From: Luteimonas saliphila
GTDB taxonomy: Bacteria > Pseudomonadota > Gammaproteobacteria > Xanthomonadales > Xanthomonadaceae
NCBI RefSeq assembly: GCF_016774335.1
Contig: NZ_JAETWA010000045.1
Coordinates: 1 to 64,000 of the forward strand
Reading direction: 5' to 3'
Length of the DNA: 64,000 nt
Below are positions 1 to 7,363 of the stretch, in pieces. The translations under genes were made by a program, and so were the position numbers. The stretch's first letter is position 1, and each line of letters begins with the position of its first letter. The notes below the pieces were generated by a model, which was not told the DNA's origin, ran no database searches, and saw nothing but the letters and a program-made list of their open reading frames with translations.

Positions 1-310
1 CTGACTCGCCGCCGCAGCGCATCCATGCGCTGCTCGCCGCAATCCCCGGCCCGGAACGCCCGTCGGAGCATCATTGGCCTGGCTTCGAAGAAGCTGGCCA
101 CCCGGCCATCGCGGGCAGGCAACGATGAGCCGCGCCCTGGCGCCCGGGGATCGCGACAAGCAAGACATGGATGTCTTGCGCGCGAGTCAGGGCACGATGC
201 CCTGACCGAGCGGAAAGCGATTCCCGGGCGCCAGGGCGTGGCGTGCATCCGAAGTCTGGACAGGGACTTCTCTATCGAGGATCGCCTCTCCCTCACATGG
301 GCGAAGAACC
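1..310. other. Gene-free stretch at the window edge
   Basis: I see no convincing coding region here. Open frames on both strands are short and arginine-rich, as expected by chance in GC-rich DNA. The stretch holds a 110-bp multi-hairpin element (131-240) and, further on, a short inverted repeat GAAGTC...GACTTC near 258-277. It ends at the terminator of the minus-strand peptidase gene. Confidence 0.6.
131..240. repeat. Palindromic element with two nested hairpins
   Basis: Outer arms 131-154 and 217-240 are inverted copies of 24 bp with two mismatches. Inside are two perfect hairpins. One has arms GCAAGACAT/ATGTCTTGC (160-168/171-179) with a 2-nt centre. The other has arms GTCAGGGCA/TGCCCTGAC (186-194/198-206) with loop CGA. 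No transposase gene is adjacent. It is probably a dispersed intergenic repeat; its role is unknown. Confidence 0.75.
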
Positions 311-342
311 AAAAAAAAAGCCGCCGGAAAAGATCCAGCGGC
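311..342 (-). terminator. Rho-independent terminator of the M3 peptidase gene
   Basis: Read on the minus strand, a 9-bp stem (arms 320-328 and 334-342, one G-T pair) with a 5-nt loop is followed directly by nine T residues (A-run at 311-319). It lies 25 bp after the peptidase stop codon. Confidence 0.88.
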
Positions 343-367
343 GTTTCTGGGCCAGGTGAGGCGTGGA

Positions 368-2563
368 TCAGTTCGCCGGAGGCGCATCCAGGCCGCGCTT
401 CTTCAGCAACGGCTCGATCTTCGGCTCGTGGCCGGTGAAGTCGACGAACAGCTGCTTGGCATCCTTGGCACCGCCGCGCGAGAGCAGGGTCGAACGCAGG
501 CGCTCGCCGTTCTCGGGCTTCAGGCCGCCGTTGGCCTTGATCCACTCCACCGTGTTGGCGTCGAGCACTTCCGACCAGATGTACGCGTAGTAGGTGGCCG
601 CGTAACCGCCCATGATATGGCTGAAGTACGGGGTGCGGTAGCGCGGCGGCACGGGCGCGTAGTCCAGGCCCACCGACTTCAGCGCCGCGGCCTCGGTCGC
701 CATGATCTCGGCGGCCGAGGGCAGCCGGTCCTGCGGCAACTGGTGCAGGTACTGGTCGAGCATCGCCGCGCCCAGGTACTCGGTGGTGGCGAAGCCTTCG
801 TTGAAGGTGGCCGAGGCCATCTTCTTGTCCAGCAGTGCCTGCGGCAGCGGCTCGCCGGTCTCGTGGTGCCTGGCGTAGTTGGCCAGGATCGACGGCCAGT
901 CGGCCCACATCTCGTTGACCTGGGACGGGAACTCGACGAAGTCGCGCGGCACGTTCATGAAGAAGTAGGGGTACTTCACGTCCGAGAACATGCCGTGCAG
1001 TGCATGTCCGAACTCGTGGAACATGGTGGTGACCTCGTCCCAGGTCAGCAGCGTCGGCTCGCCGTCCGGCGGCTTGGGGATGTTCTGGTGGTTGGCGACT
1101 ACCGGCAGCGTGCCCTCGAGCTCGGACTCGCCGACGTAGGAGTTCATCCACGCCCCGCCGCGCTTGGACGGGCGTGCGTACGGGTCGAAGATGAAGATCG
1201 ACAGTTGCTTGCCGTCCTTGTCGAACACGTCGTAGGTCCAGGTGTCCGGGTGGTACTTGGGCAGGTCGGTGCGTTCCTTGAACGTGATGCCGTAGAGCTC
1301 GGTGGCGGCGAAGAACACGCCGTTCTCCAGCACGTTCTTCATCTCGAAGTAGGGCTTGAGCTGGTTGTCGTCGAAGTCGTACTCGGCCTTGCGCACCTTC
1401 TCGGTGTAGTAGGCCCAGTCCCATGGTTCGAGCTTGAAGCTGGGCTCGCCCTTGGCGGCCTGCTCGCGGTCGATCATGGCCTGCAGCGCCTCGCCTTCGC
1501 GACGCGCGTTGGCGACCGCCGCGGGCGCCAGCCGGCCCAGCATCTGGTTGACGGCCTCGACGGTCGCCGCGGTCTCGTCGGCCAGCACGAACTCGGCGGG
1601 CGTGGCGTAGCCGAGCATCTTCGCGCGCTCGCCGCGCAGCTTCAGCACTTCGGCGACGATGCCGGTGTTGTCCCACTCGTTGCCGCGGCTGCCGCGCGCG
1701 ACCGAGGCCTTGTGCACGCGCTCGCGCAGGGCGCGGTTGTCGAGCTGCGGCAGCACCGGCTGGCCGGTGGTGTTGAGCAGGGTCAGCAGGTACTTGCCCT
1801 CGTGGCCCTTGTCCCTGGCGGCCGCCGCGGCGGTGGCGATCTGCGATTCGCTCAGCCCGGCGAGCGCGGCCTTGTCGTCGACCAGCACCGCCGAATCGTT
1901 CACCTCGTCGAGCACGTTGTTGGAGAACTCGGTGCCCAGCGCGGCCAGGCGCGCATTGATGTCCTTCAGGCGCGCCTTGTCGGAGTCGCCGAGCCTGGCG
2001 CCCGAACGGACGAAGCTGTCGTGGTACTCCTCGACCAGGCGCACGCCCTCGGCGTCGAGCCCGAGGTCGTTGCGCTGGTTGTAGATCGTCTCCACGCGCG
2101 CGAACAGCTGCGGGTCGAGCACGATCGCATCGCGGTGGGCGGCGAACTTCGGCGCGTACTCGTTGTTGATCCGCTTGCGGGTGTCGTTGGTGTCGGTGCC
2201 GTTGAGGTTGCCGAAGATGCGGCGGGCGTTCCCAAGCAGCTTGCCGGACTTCTCGAGCGCCAGGATCGTGTTCTCGAAGGTCGGCGCCGTCTTCTCGGTG
2301 GCGATCTTCCGCACCTCCTCGAGGTTGCGCGTCATGCCGGCGTCGAAGGCGGGGGGGAAGTGCTCGTCCTTCAGCTTGTCGAACTGCGGGTACTCCAGCG
2401 GCAGCGGGCTCTCGACGAACAGGGGGTTCGCGGCCTGTGAGCCGCGCGTGGCGGGGGACTGGGGATTCACGGGAGCGTCTGCGGTGGGGGTCTGGGCGGG
2501 CGCGGCAGCGGACAGGGCGGCGGTCAGCGCGACAGCAAGGGCTGCGGCGAGCGGGTGTTTCAT
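368..2563 (-). CDS. dcp: M3 family metallopeptidase (peptidyl-dipeptidase Dcp type), exported
   Basis: Zinc metallopeptidase of the thimet oligopeptidase/Dcp family, which in Dcp removes dipeptides from peptide C-termini. The 731-residue product carries HEFGHALH around residues 512-519, which is the HExxH zinc site, followed about 25 residues later by the Glu-rich ligand region (FPSQVNEMWADW). The N-terminus (MKHPLAAALAVALTAALSAA) is a signal peptide ending near APAQ, so it acts in the periplasm, unlike cytoplasmic E. coli Dcp. The start is supported by GAGG upstream. It is transcribed alone and has a strong terminator. Dcp versus oligopeptidase A specificity cannot be decided from motifs; length and signal peptide favour the exported Dcp group common in xanthomonads. 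Confidence 0.92.
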   Translation of the reverse strand: MKHPLAAALAVALTAALSAAAPAQTPTADAPVNPQSPATRGSQAANPLFVESPLPLEYPQFDKLKDEHFPPAFDAGMTRNLEEVRKIATEKTAPTFENTILALEKSGKLLGNARRIFGNLNGTDTNDTRKRINNEYAPKFAAHRDAIVLDPQLFARVETIYNQRNDLGLDAEGVRLVEEYHDSFVRSGARLGDSDKARLKDINARLAALGTEFSNNVLDEVNDSAVLVDDKAALAGLSESQIATAAAAARDKGHEGKYLLTLLNTTGQPVLPQLDNRALRERVHKASVARGSRGNEWDNTGIVAEVLKLRGERAKMLGYATPAEFVLADETAATVEAVNQMLGRLAPAAVANARREGEALQAMIDREQAAKGEPSFKLEPWDWAYYTEKVRKAEYDFDDNQLKPYFEMKNVLENGVFFAATELYGITFKERTDLPKYHPDTWTYDVFDKDGKQLSIFIFDPYARPSKRGGAWMNSYVGESELEGTLPVVANHQNIPKPPDGEPTLLTWDEVTTMFHEFGHALHGMFSDVKYPYFFMNVPRDFVEFPSQVNEMWADWPSILANYARHHETGEPLPQALLDKKMASATFNEGFATTEYLGAAMLDQYLHQLPQDRLPSAAEIMATEAAALKSVGLDYAPVPPRYRTPYFSHIMGGYAATYYAYIWSEVLDANTVEWIKANGGLKPENGERLRSTLLSRGGAKDAKQLFVDFTGHEPKIEPLLKKRGLDAPPAN

Positions 2564-2664
2564 CGTGGCCTACCTCGGGGAACGAAACCCCAAGGGTAGC
2601 CCATGCCCCCGTGGGCAACCCATGACGAAAGGCATGGGTGCGCGCCGGCGCCGCACGGCGGCAC

Positions 2665-2670
2665 TACACT
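2665..2670 (+). promoter_or_regulatory. Candidate -10 element (TACACT) for the amidohydrolase operon
   Basis: TACACT lies 54 bp before the amidohydrolase ATG, in the 160-bp gap divergent from the M3 peptidase. No good -35 hexamer is visible. A short inverted repeat ACCCATG/CATGGGT sits just upstream (2618-2639). Confidence 0.4.
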
Positions 2671-2724
2671 GCGGCCCTCGGCCCCCGGTTCGCCCGCCGC
2701 GCCGGTCCATGAAGGAGATTCGCG

Positions 2725-4767
2725 ATGAAGTGCTGGCTGACCCTCCTCGTTGCGCTGGCGCTGGCTGCGCCCGTGCATGCCGCGCAGACGCTGCGCTACC
2801 TCGCCCTCGTCGATGGGGGCAAGCAGGCCGGGCAGCAGACCGTGGTCGAGGGCGACGACGGGGTGACCCGGGTCGACTTCATTTTCAAGGACAACGGTCG
2901 CGGCCCCGAGTTGAAGGAAGAGTACGCGCTCAATCCGGACGGCACGTTCCGCACCTACCGCGTCACCGGCACGTCGACCTTCGGCGCGCCGGTCGATGAA
3001 CGCTTCGAACTGGTCGACGGCGTCGCAAGCTGGCGCTCCACCTCCGATTCCGGCGAACAGAAGGTCGAACCCGGTGCACAGTACTCGCCACTGGGCGGCA
3101 GCCCGGCGGCGGCGTCGGTGGCGATCGCCGCGCTGGGCGCGCGCAGCGACGGCAAGCTGCCGCTGATCCCCGGCGGCACGCTGAGCGCGCGCAAGGTGGC
3201 GCAGGCGACGGTGCACAAGGGCGACGAGTCGCGCCAGGTACAGTTGCTGGCGCTGACCGGCATCGGTTTCACGCCGGTCTTCGCCTGGGCGACCGACGAA
3301 CCGCGCCCACGGCTGTTCGCCTACATCTTCCCAGGCTTCCTGCAATTGATCGAGGACGGCTGGCAGGGCAACGCCGATGCCCTGGAGGCCATGCAGAAGA
3401 CCGCGGAAGGCGAGGCCCTGGTAGCGCTCGAACAGCGTCTGGCGCACAGGCTCGACGGGACCACGCTGATCCGCGGCGCGCGCGTGTTCGACAGCGAGCG
3501 GGCGGTCCTCGGCCCGCGTGCCGACGTGTTGCTGCGCGACGGGCGCATCGTGTCGGTCTCCGGCGACGGCGAAACGGATCCCGGGGCCGACCATGTCATC
3601 GACGCGGATGGCAGGGTGCTGTTGCCGGGGCTGTTCGACATGCACGCCCACATCGACCGCTGGGGTGGCGGCCTCAACCTCGCCGCCGGCGTGACCTCGG
3701 TGCGCGACATGGGCAACGACAACGCGACCCTGCAGCAGGTGATGGCGCAGGAACGCGCCGGCACGCTGCTGATGCCGCGGATCGTGGCGGCGGGCTTCCT
3801 CGAGGGCGAGAGTGAGCAGTCGGCGCGCAACGGCTTCGTGGTCAGCGACCTCGCCGGGGCCCGCGAGGCGATCGACTGGTACGCGCAGCACGGCTACCCG
3901 CAGATCAAGGTCTACAACTCGTTCCCGAAGGAGATCCTGCCGCAGACCGTCGCCTACGCGCACGGGAAGGGGCTGCGCGTCAGCGGCCACGTGCCGGTGT
4001 TCCTGCGCGCGCAGGACGCGGTGGACGCGGGTTACGACGAGATCCAGCACATCAACCAGCTGATGCTGAACTTCCTGGTCAAGCCGGAGACCGACACGCG
4101 CACCCTGGAGCGCTTCTACCTGCCGGCGCGCGAGCTGGCCGATCTCGACCTCGACTCGAGGCCGGTGCAGGATTTCATCGCGACGCTGGCGCAGCGGCGG
4201 ATCGTGATCGACCCGACTCTGGCGACATTCGAGTTCCTGCACAAGCGCGACGGCCAGATGTCGCCGATCTTCGCCGGGATCGAGGACCACCTGCCGCCGG
4301 ACGTGCAGCGCGGCGGGCGCGCGGCGGAGATGGACATCCCCGACGACGCCACCGGCGAGCGCTACCGCGCGTCGTTCGACGCGATGGTGGAGTTCGTCGG
4401 CCGCGCGTACCGCGCAGGAGTGCCGCTGGTGGCGGGCACCGACGAGGTGCCGGGCTTCACCCTGCACCACGAGCTGGCGCTGTACGTGCGTGCCGGGCTG
4501 ACGCCGGCGCAGGCGCTGCAGGTCGCCACCTGGAACGGTGCGGAGTACTCGGAAGTGCTCGACCGGCTCGGCAGCATCGCGCCGGGCAAGCAGGCCGACC
4601 TGGTGCTGGTCGACGGCGATCCCACCACGGACATCGCCGACATCCGCAGGGTCGCCACCGTCATCAAGGGCGCAGTCGCGTACTACCCTGCCGAGATTCA
4701 CGCCGAGCTCGGCATCCGGCCCTTCGCCGATCCGGTGCGGGTGCAGTCGGCGGAAGACGGTCCATGA
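2725..4767 (+). CDS. Secreted metal-dependent amidohydrolase
   Basis: Member of the amidohydrolase superfamily (imidazolonepropionase-like branch), hydrolysing an amide or ring bond with bound metal. It has a signal peptide (MKCWLTLLVALALAAPVHA), then an unusual N-terminal domain of about 230 residues, then the TIM-barrel enzyme domain. The metal site starts at FDMHAHID (about residue 305), further ligands are likely in SGHVP and QHINQ, and the catalytic Asp is in GTDEVPG near residue 573. The C-terminus carries the typical GSIAPGKQADLVLVDGDP segment of the second beta-sandwich. A GGAG ribosome-binding site precedes the ATG. Its stop overlaps the next start (ATGA), so glutathione peroxidase is translationally coupled. 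The substrate is unknown; a dipeptidase or a lactam/aryl-amide hydrolase are both possible. Confidence 0.88.
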   Translation: MKCWLTLLVALALAAPVHAAQTLRYLALVDGGKQAGQQTVVEGDDGVTRVDFIFKDNGRGPELKEEYALNPDGTFRTYRVTGTSTFGAPVDERFELVDGVASWRSTSDSGEQKVEPGAQYSPLGGSPAAASVAIAALGARSDGKLPLIPGGTLSARKVAQATVHKGDESRQVQLLALTGIGFTPVFAWATDEPRPRLFAYIFPGFLQLIEDGWQGNADALEAMQKTAEGEALVALEQRLAHRLDGTTLIRGARVFDSERAVLGPRADVLLRDGRIVSVSGDGETDPGADHVIDADGRVLLPGLFDMHAHIDRWGGGLNLAAGVTSVRDMGNDNATLQQVMAQERAGTLLMPRIVAAGFLEGESEQSARNGFVVSDLAGAREAIDWYAQHGYPQIKVYNSFPKEILPQTVAYAHGKGLRVSGHVPVFLRAQDAVDAGYDEIQHINQLMLNFLVKPETDTRTLERFYLPARELADLDLDSRPVQDFIATLAQRRIVIDPTLATFEFLHKRDGQMSPIFAGIEDHLPPDVQRGGRAAEMDIPDDATGERYRASFDAMVEFVGRAYRAGVPLVAGTDEVPGFTLHHELALYVRAGLTPAQALQVATWNGAEYSEVLDRLGSIAPGKQADLVLVDGDPTTDIADIRRVATVIKGAVAYYPAEIHAELGIRPFADPVRVQSAEDGP

Positions 4768-5246
4768 CCACCGCGTTCGACTTTTCCGCCACCGGGATCG
4801 ACGGTCGGCCGATCGCGTTGTCGCAGTACGCGGGGAAGGTGCTGCTGATCGTCAACGTCGCGTCGAAGTGCGGCTTCACGCCGCAGTACGCCGGACTGCA
4901 GCAGCTGTGGCGCGACTACCGCGAACGCGGGCTGGTGGTGCTCGGATTCCCCTGCGACCAGTTCGGCCAGCAGGAGCCGGGCGACGAGGCCGCGATCCGC
5001 GAGTTCTGCTCGCTGAACTTCGAGGTCGATTTCCCGATGTCCGCCAAGGTGGAGGTCAACGGTGAAGGCGCGCACCCGCTGTGGCAGTGGCTGAAGCAGG
5101 AGAAGGGTGGGCTGCTCGGCATCGACGCGATCAAGTGGAACTTCACCAAGTTCCTGGTCGGCAGGGACGGACAGGTGCGCGAACGCTATGCGCCCACCAC
5201 TGCGCCCGGATCCCTGCGCGGAGACATCGAGGCCGCGCTCGGCTGA
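4764..5246 (+). CDS. Glutathione peroxidase family protein
   Basis: Thioredoxin-fold peroxidase that reduces hydrogen and lipid peroxides. The 160-residue length is normal for bacterial GPx. The peroxidatic Cys is C36 in NVASKCGFTPQY (Cys, not selenocysteine). The catalytic Gln lies in FPCDQFGQQEPG and the Trp/Asn in KWNFTKFLV. The tetramer-interface loop of animal GPx1 is absent, and enzymes of this kind generally use thioredoxin rather than glutathione, so BtuE-like behaviour is expected. No signal peptide, so cytoplasmic. It overlaps the upstream amidohydrolase by 4 nt and ends in front of a convergent hairpin. Confidence 0.95.
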   Translation: MTTAFDFSATGIDGRPIALSQYAGKVLLIVNVASKCGFTPQYAGLQQLWRDYRERGLVVLGFPCDQFGQQEPGDEAAIREFCSLNFEVDFPMSAKVEVNGEGAHPLWQWLKQEKGGLLGIDAIKWNFTKFLVGRDGQVRERYAPTTAPGSLRGDIEAALG

Positions 5247-5253
5247 GCCTGCT

Positions 5254-5279
5254 CACGGCTGCGGCACCCCGCAGCCGTG
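5254..5279. terminator. Bidirectional hairpin between convergent genes
   Basis: A perfect 11-bp stem (CACGGCTGCGG / CCGCAGCCGTG) with a 4-nt loop fills the 34-bp gap between glutathione peroxidase and the universal stress protein gene. There is no T-run, so termination strength is uncertain. Confidence 0.55.
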
Positions 5280-5280
5280 C

Positions 5281-5703
5281 TCAATGCACGATGGTCACCG
5301 GTACCTGCGTGTCGGACAGCACCTTCATCGACACGGAGCCGAGCAGCGCACCCTTGATCGCGCCGGCGCCGCGCGAACCCATGACGATCAGGTCGGCCTT
5401 GTGGCCGGCGGCCGTTTCGAGGATGCCCTCGGCCACGTCGCCCGCGATCTCGACGAACTCGGCGTCGGCCTTGCCGCGGGCCAGGAGCTTCTTCGCGGGC
5501 GCCAGCATACGTGCGAAGTTCTCGGCGTGATAGGCGTTGGCGGCTTCCGGGCCCATCTTGCGCTCGGCGCCCGGGAACAGGGTGTCGTCGACCACCACGA
5601 CCACCAGCCTGCCGGGCTTGCCGAAGGCCCTGGCGAGCTCCACGCCGTGCTTCAGGGCGCGGGTGCTGATGTCGCTGCCGTCGACCGGAACCAGGATCTT
5701 CAT
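5281..5703 (-). CDS. Universal stress protein (UspA family)
   Basis: Single Usp domain of 140 residues. The N-terminal strand MKILVPVDGSD and the C-terminal GSRGAGAIKGALLGSVSMKVL contain the G-x2-G-x9-G-(S/T) nucleotide-binding signature, so it is probably an ATP-binding Usp. Usp proteins help cells survive starvation and oxidative stress; the partner or target is unknown. I placed the start at MKILVP because the family begins there and AGAGGA sits just upstream; a longer in-frame N-terminus to 5832 is arginine-rich and looks non-coding. It has its own TAGAAT -10 element. Confidence 0.93.
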   Translation of the reverse strand: MKILVPVDGSDISTRALKHGVELARAFGKPGRLVVVVVDDTLFPGAERKMGPEAANAYHAENFARMLAPAKKLLARGKADAEFVEIAGDVAEGILETAAGHKADLIVMGSRGAGAIKGALLGSVSMKVLSDTQVPVTIVH

Positions 5704-5731
5704 CGTCGGACGTCCTCTTCGTGTCGCGACG

Positions 5732-5737
5732 ATTCTA
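5732..5737 (-). promoter_or_regulatory. -10 element (TAGAAT) for the universal stress protein gene
   Basis: On the minus strand TAGAAT lies 28 nt before the ATG, leaving a leader that contains AGAGGA. The same hexamer precedes several other genes in this window (near 6697, 14088, 21473, 46990, 51545). Confidence 0.55.
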
Positions 5738-5866
5738 CGACGGACCGTCGCAGGCGGATGAAGACCGCTCCTTCGCGAACGCGATGCGTGGCCGCGCAGG
5801 GTGGCCCATCCGATCCGGAATGCATGGCCCACGCGCGGGCAAGCGCCCCGCGCGGGGCGCTGTGTC

Positions 5867-6661
5867 CTATTTCTCGACGAAGGCGCGCTCGAACACGTAG
5901 TCGCCCGGCGTGCCGATGCGCGGCGCGGCCACGAAGCCGCGGGCGTCGAGGATCGCGCGGAAGTCGGCCAGCATCTGCGGGCTGCCGCAGATCATCGCCC
6001 GGTCCTTCGCCGGATCCAGCGGATCCAGGCCGAGGTCGGCCGCCATGCGGCCGCTGTCGAGCAGGTCGGTGAGGCGACCACGCTGGTCGCGCCCCTCCCA
6101 CTCGAAGGGTTCGCGACTGACCGCCGGGTAGTACAGCAGTTGCCGCCCGATCTGATCGCCGAGGAACTGGTGGCGCGGCAGCTCGTTGAGGATGTAGTCG
6201 CGGTAGGCGAGGTCGCCGGCGCCGCGCACGCCGTGGGCGACGATCACGCGCTCGAAGCGCTCGTACGTGTCGGGATCCTTGATCACCGACAGCCACGGTG
6301 CCAGGCCGGTGCCGGTGCCGAGCAGGTACAGGTTGCGCCCCGGGTGAAGGTCGTGGATCAGCAGGGTGCCGGTAGGCTTGCGCCCTACCAGCAGGGTATC
6401 GCCCGACGCGATGTGCTGCAGGCGCGAGGTCAGCGGGCCGTCGGGCACCTTGATGCTGAAGAACTCCAGCTGTTCCTCCCAGTTCGCGCTGGCGATCGAG
6501 TACGCGCGCAGCAACGGACGACCGTCCACCTCCAGGCCGATCATCACGAACTGCCCGTTCTCGAAGCGGAAGCCGTCGTCGCGGGTGGTGGTGAAGCTGA
6601 AGTAGCTGTCCGTCCAGTGGCGGACGTCCAGCACCGTCTCGGTGCCGAAGGCGGAAGACAT
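5867..6661 (-). CDS. fpr: Ferredoxin--NADP(+) reductase
   Basis: FAD flavoprotein passing electrons between NADPH and ferredoxin or flavodoxin. The 264-residue length fits the bacterial subclass. The FAD-binding motif is RAYSIAS (near residue 55), the NADP-binding loop is GTGTGLAPWLS, and the later nicotinamide-side motif is MICGSPQML. The C-terminus ends YVFERAFVEK, as in the FPR group that stacks an aromatic residue near the flavin and has an extended tail. Monocistronic, with its own TAGAAT -10 and a leader of about 30 nt. Possible partners in the window are the 7Fe ferredoxin at 13.7 kb and the RnfB-like ferredoxin at 29 kb, but this is inference. Confidence 0.94.
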   Translation of the reverse strand: MSSAFGTETVLDVRHWTDSYFSFTTTRDDGFRFENGQFVMIGLEVDGRPLLRAYSIASANWEEQLEFFSIKVPDGPLTSRLQHIASGDTLLVGRKPTGTLLIHDLHPGRNLYLLGTGTGLAPWLSVIKDPDTYERFERVIVAHGVRGAGDLAYRDYILNELPRHQFLGDQIGRQLLYYPAVSREPFEWEGRDQRGRLTDLLDSGRMAADLGLDPLDPAKDRAMICGSPQMLADFRAILDARGFVAAPRIGTPGDYVFERAFVEK

Positions 6662-6696
6662 GCGGGGAGGGCAGTGGGTGGTGGTGGCAGCCGCCT

Positions 6697-6702
6697 ATTC
6701 TA
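6697..6702 (-). promoter_or_regulatory. -10 element (TAGAAT) for fpr
   Basis: TAGAAT on the minus strand, 35 bp before the fpr ATG, in the short gap divergent from the DUF488 gene. Confidence 0.5.
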
Positions 6703-6765
6703 TCCGCCGTGAGGATTTCCTTCGCCTGGGCATGTTGTCCACATGTCCGCTGGCAGGATGGCGGC

Positions 6766-7311
6766 ATGGACAGACTATGGACCATCGGCCACTCGACCCG
6801 CCCGCTGGAAGTCTTCGTGGCGATGCTCCAGGCCGCGGGCGTGGCTCGCGTGGCCGATGTGCGCCGCCATCCGGGGTCGCGCAGGCACCCGCAGTTCGGC
6901 GCCGACGCCCTGGCCGCCAGCCTGCCGGCGGCGGGGATCGGCTTCGTGCCGATGTCGGAGCTGGGCGGGCGGCGCAGGCCGCGCCCGGACTCGCCGCACA
7001 CGGCCTGGCGCAACGCCGGTTTCCGCGGTTATGCCGACTACATGGATTCACCAGACTACGCCAGCGCCCGCGAACGGCTGTTTGCGCTCGCGCTCCAGGC
7101 GCCGACCGCGGTGATGTGCGCCGAGGCCATGTGGTGGAGCTGCCACCGCAGCCTGATCGCCGACGACGCCAAGGCCCGTGGCTGGACCGTGATCCACCTG
7201 ATGGGGCCCGGCGACGCCCGCGAACACCCCTGGACGGGCGCGGCCCGGATCGTCGACGGGCGGCTGGACTACACGGCCCCGGCCGACGCGCAGGGCCGGC
7301 TGGAGCTGTGA
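6766..7311 (+). CDS. DUF488 family protein
   Basis: A 181-residue protein of the DUF488 family, whose biochemical function is not established. It shows the family's N-terminal TIGHSTRPLEVF, the arginine-rich VADVRRHPGSRRHPQF, the MSELGG segment, and the conserved Cys in AEAMWWSCHRSLIADD. I chose the ATG at 6766 because family members begin with a short residue run before TIGHS; an upstream in-frame start at 6709 would add 19 residues with no family match. It stands alone, divergent from fpr and convergent with the ABC exporter gene. Confidence 0.88.
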   Translation: MDRLWTIGHSTRPLEVFVAMLQAAGVARVADVRRHPGSRRHPQFGADALAASLPAAGIGFVPMSELGGRRRPRPDSPHTAWRNAGFRGYADYMDSPDYASARERLFALALQAPTAVMCAEAMWWSCHRSLIADDAKARGWTVIHLMGPGDAREHPWTGAARIVDGRLDYTAPADAQGRLEL

Positions 7312-7363
7312 CCGCACTGGATCTTCGTAGCGCGTGCCAAGGTGCGCCCCTTGGCCGGCACTT

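Noticed and set aside
356-2440. Long plus-strand frame opposite the M3 peptidase gene
   Set aside because: It is the mirror of a gene with clear motifs; its translation is rich in Leu, Val, Arg, Gln and His, with no family.
2618-2639. Inverted repeat ACCCATG...CATGGGT upstream of the amidohydrolase
   Set aside because: Seven-base arms are too short to separate from chance in this composition, although an operator cannot be excluded.
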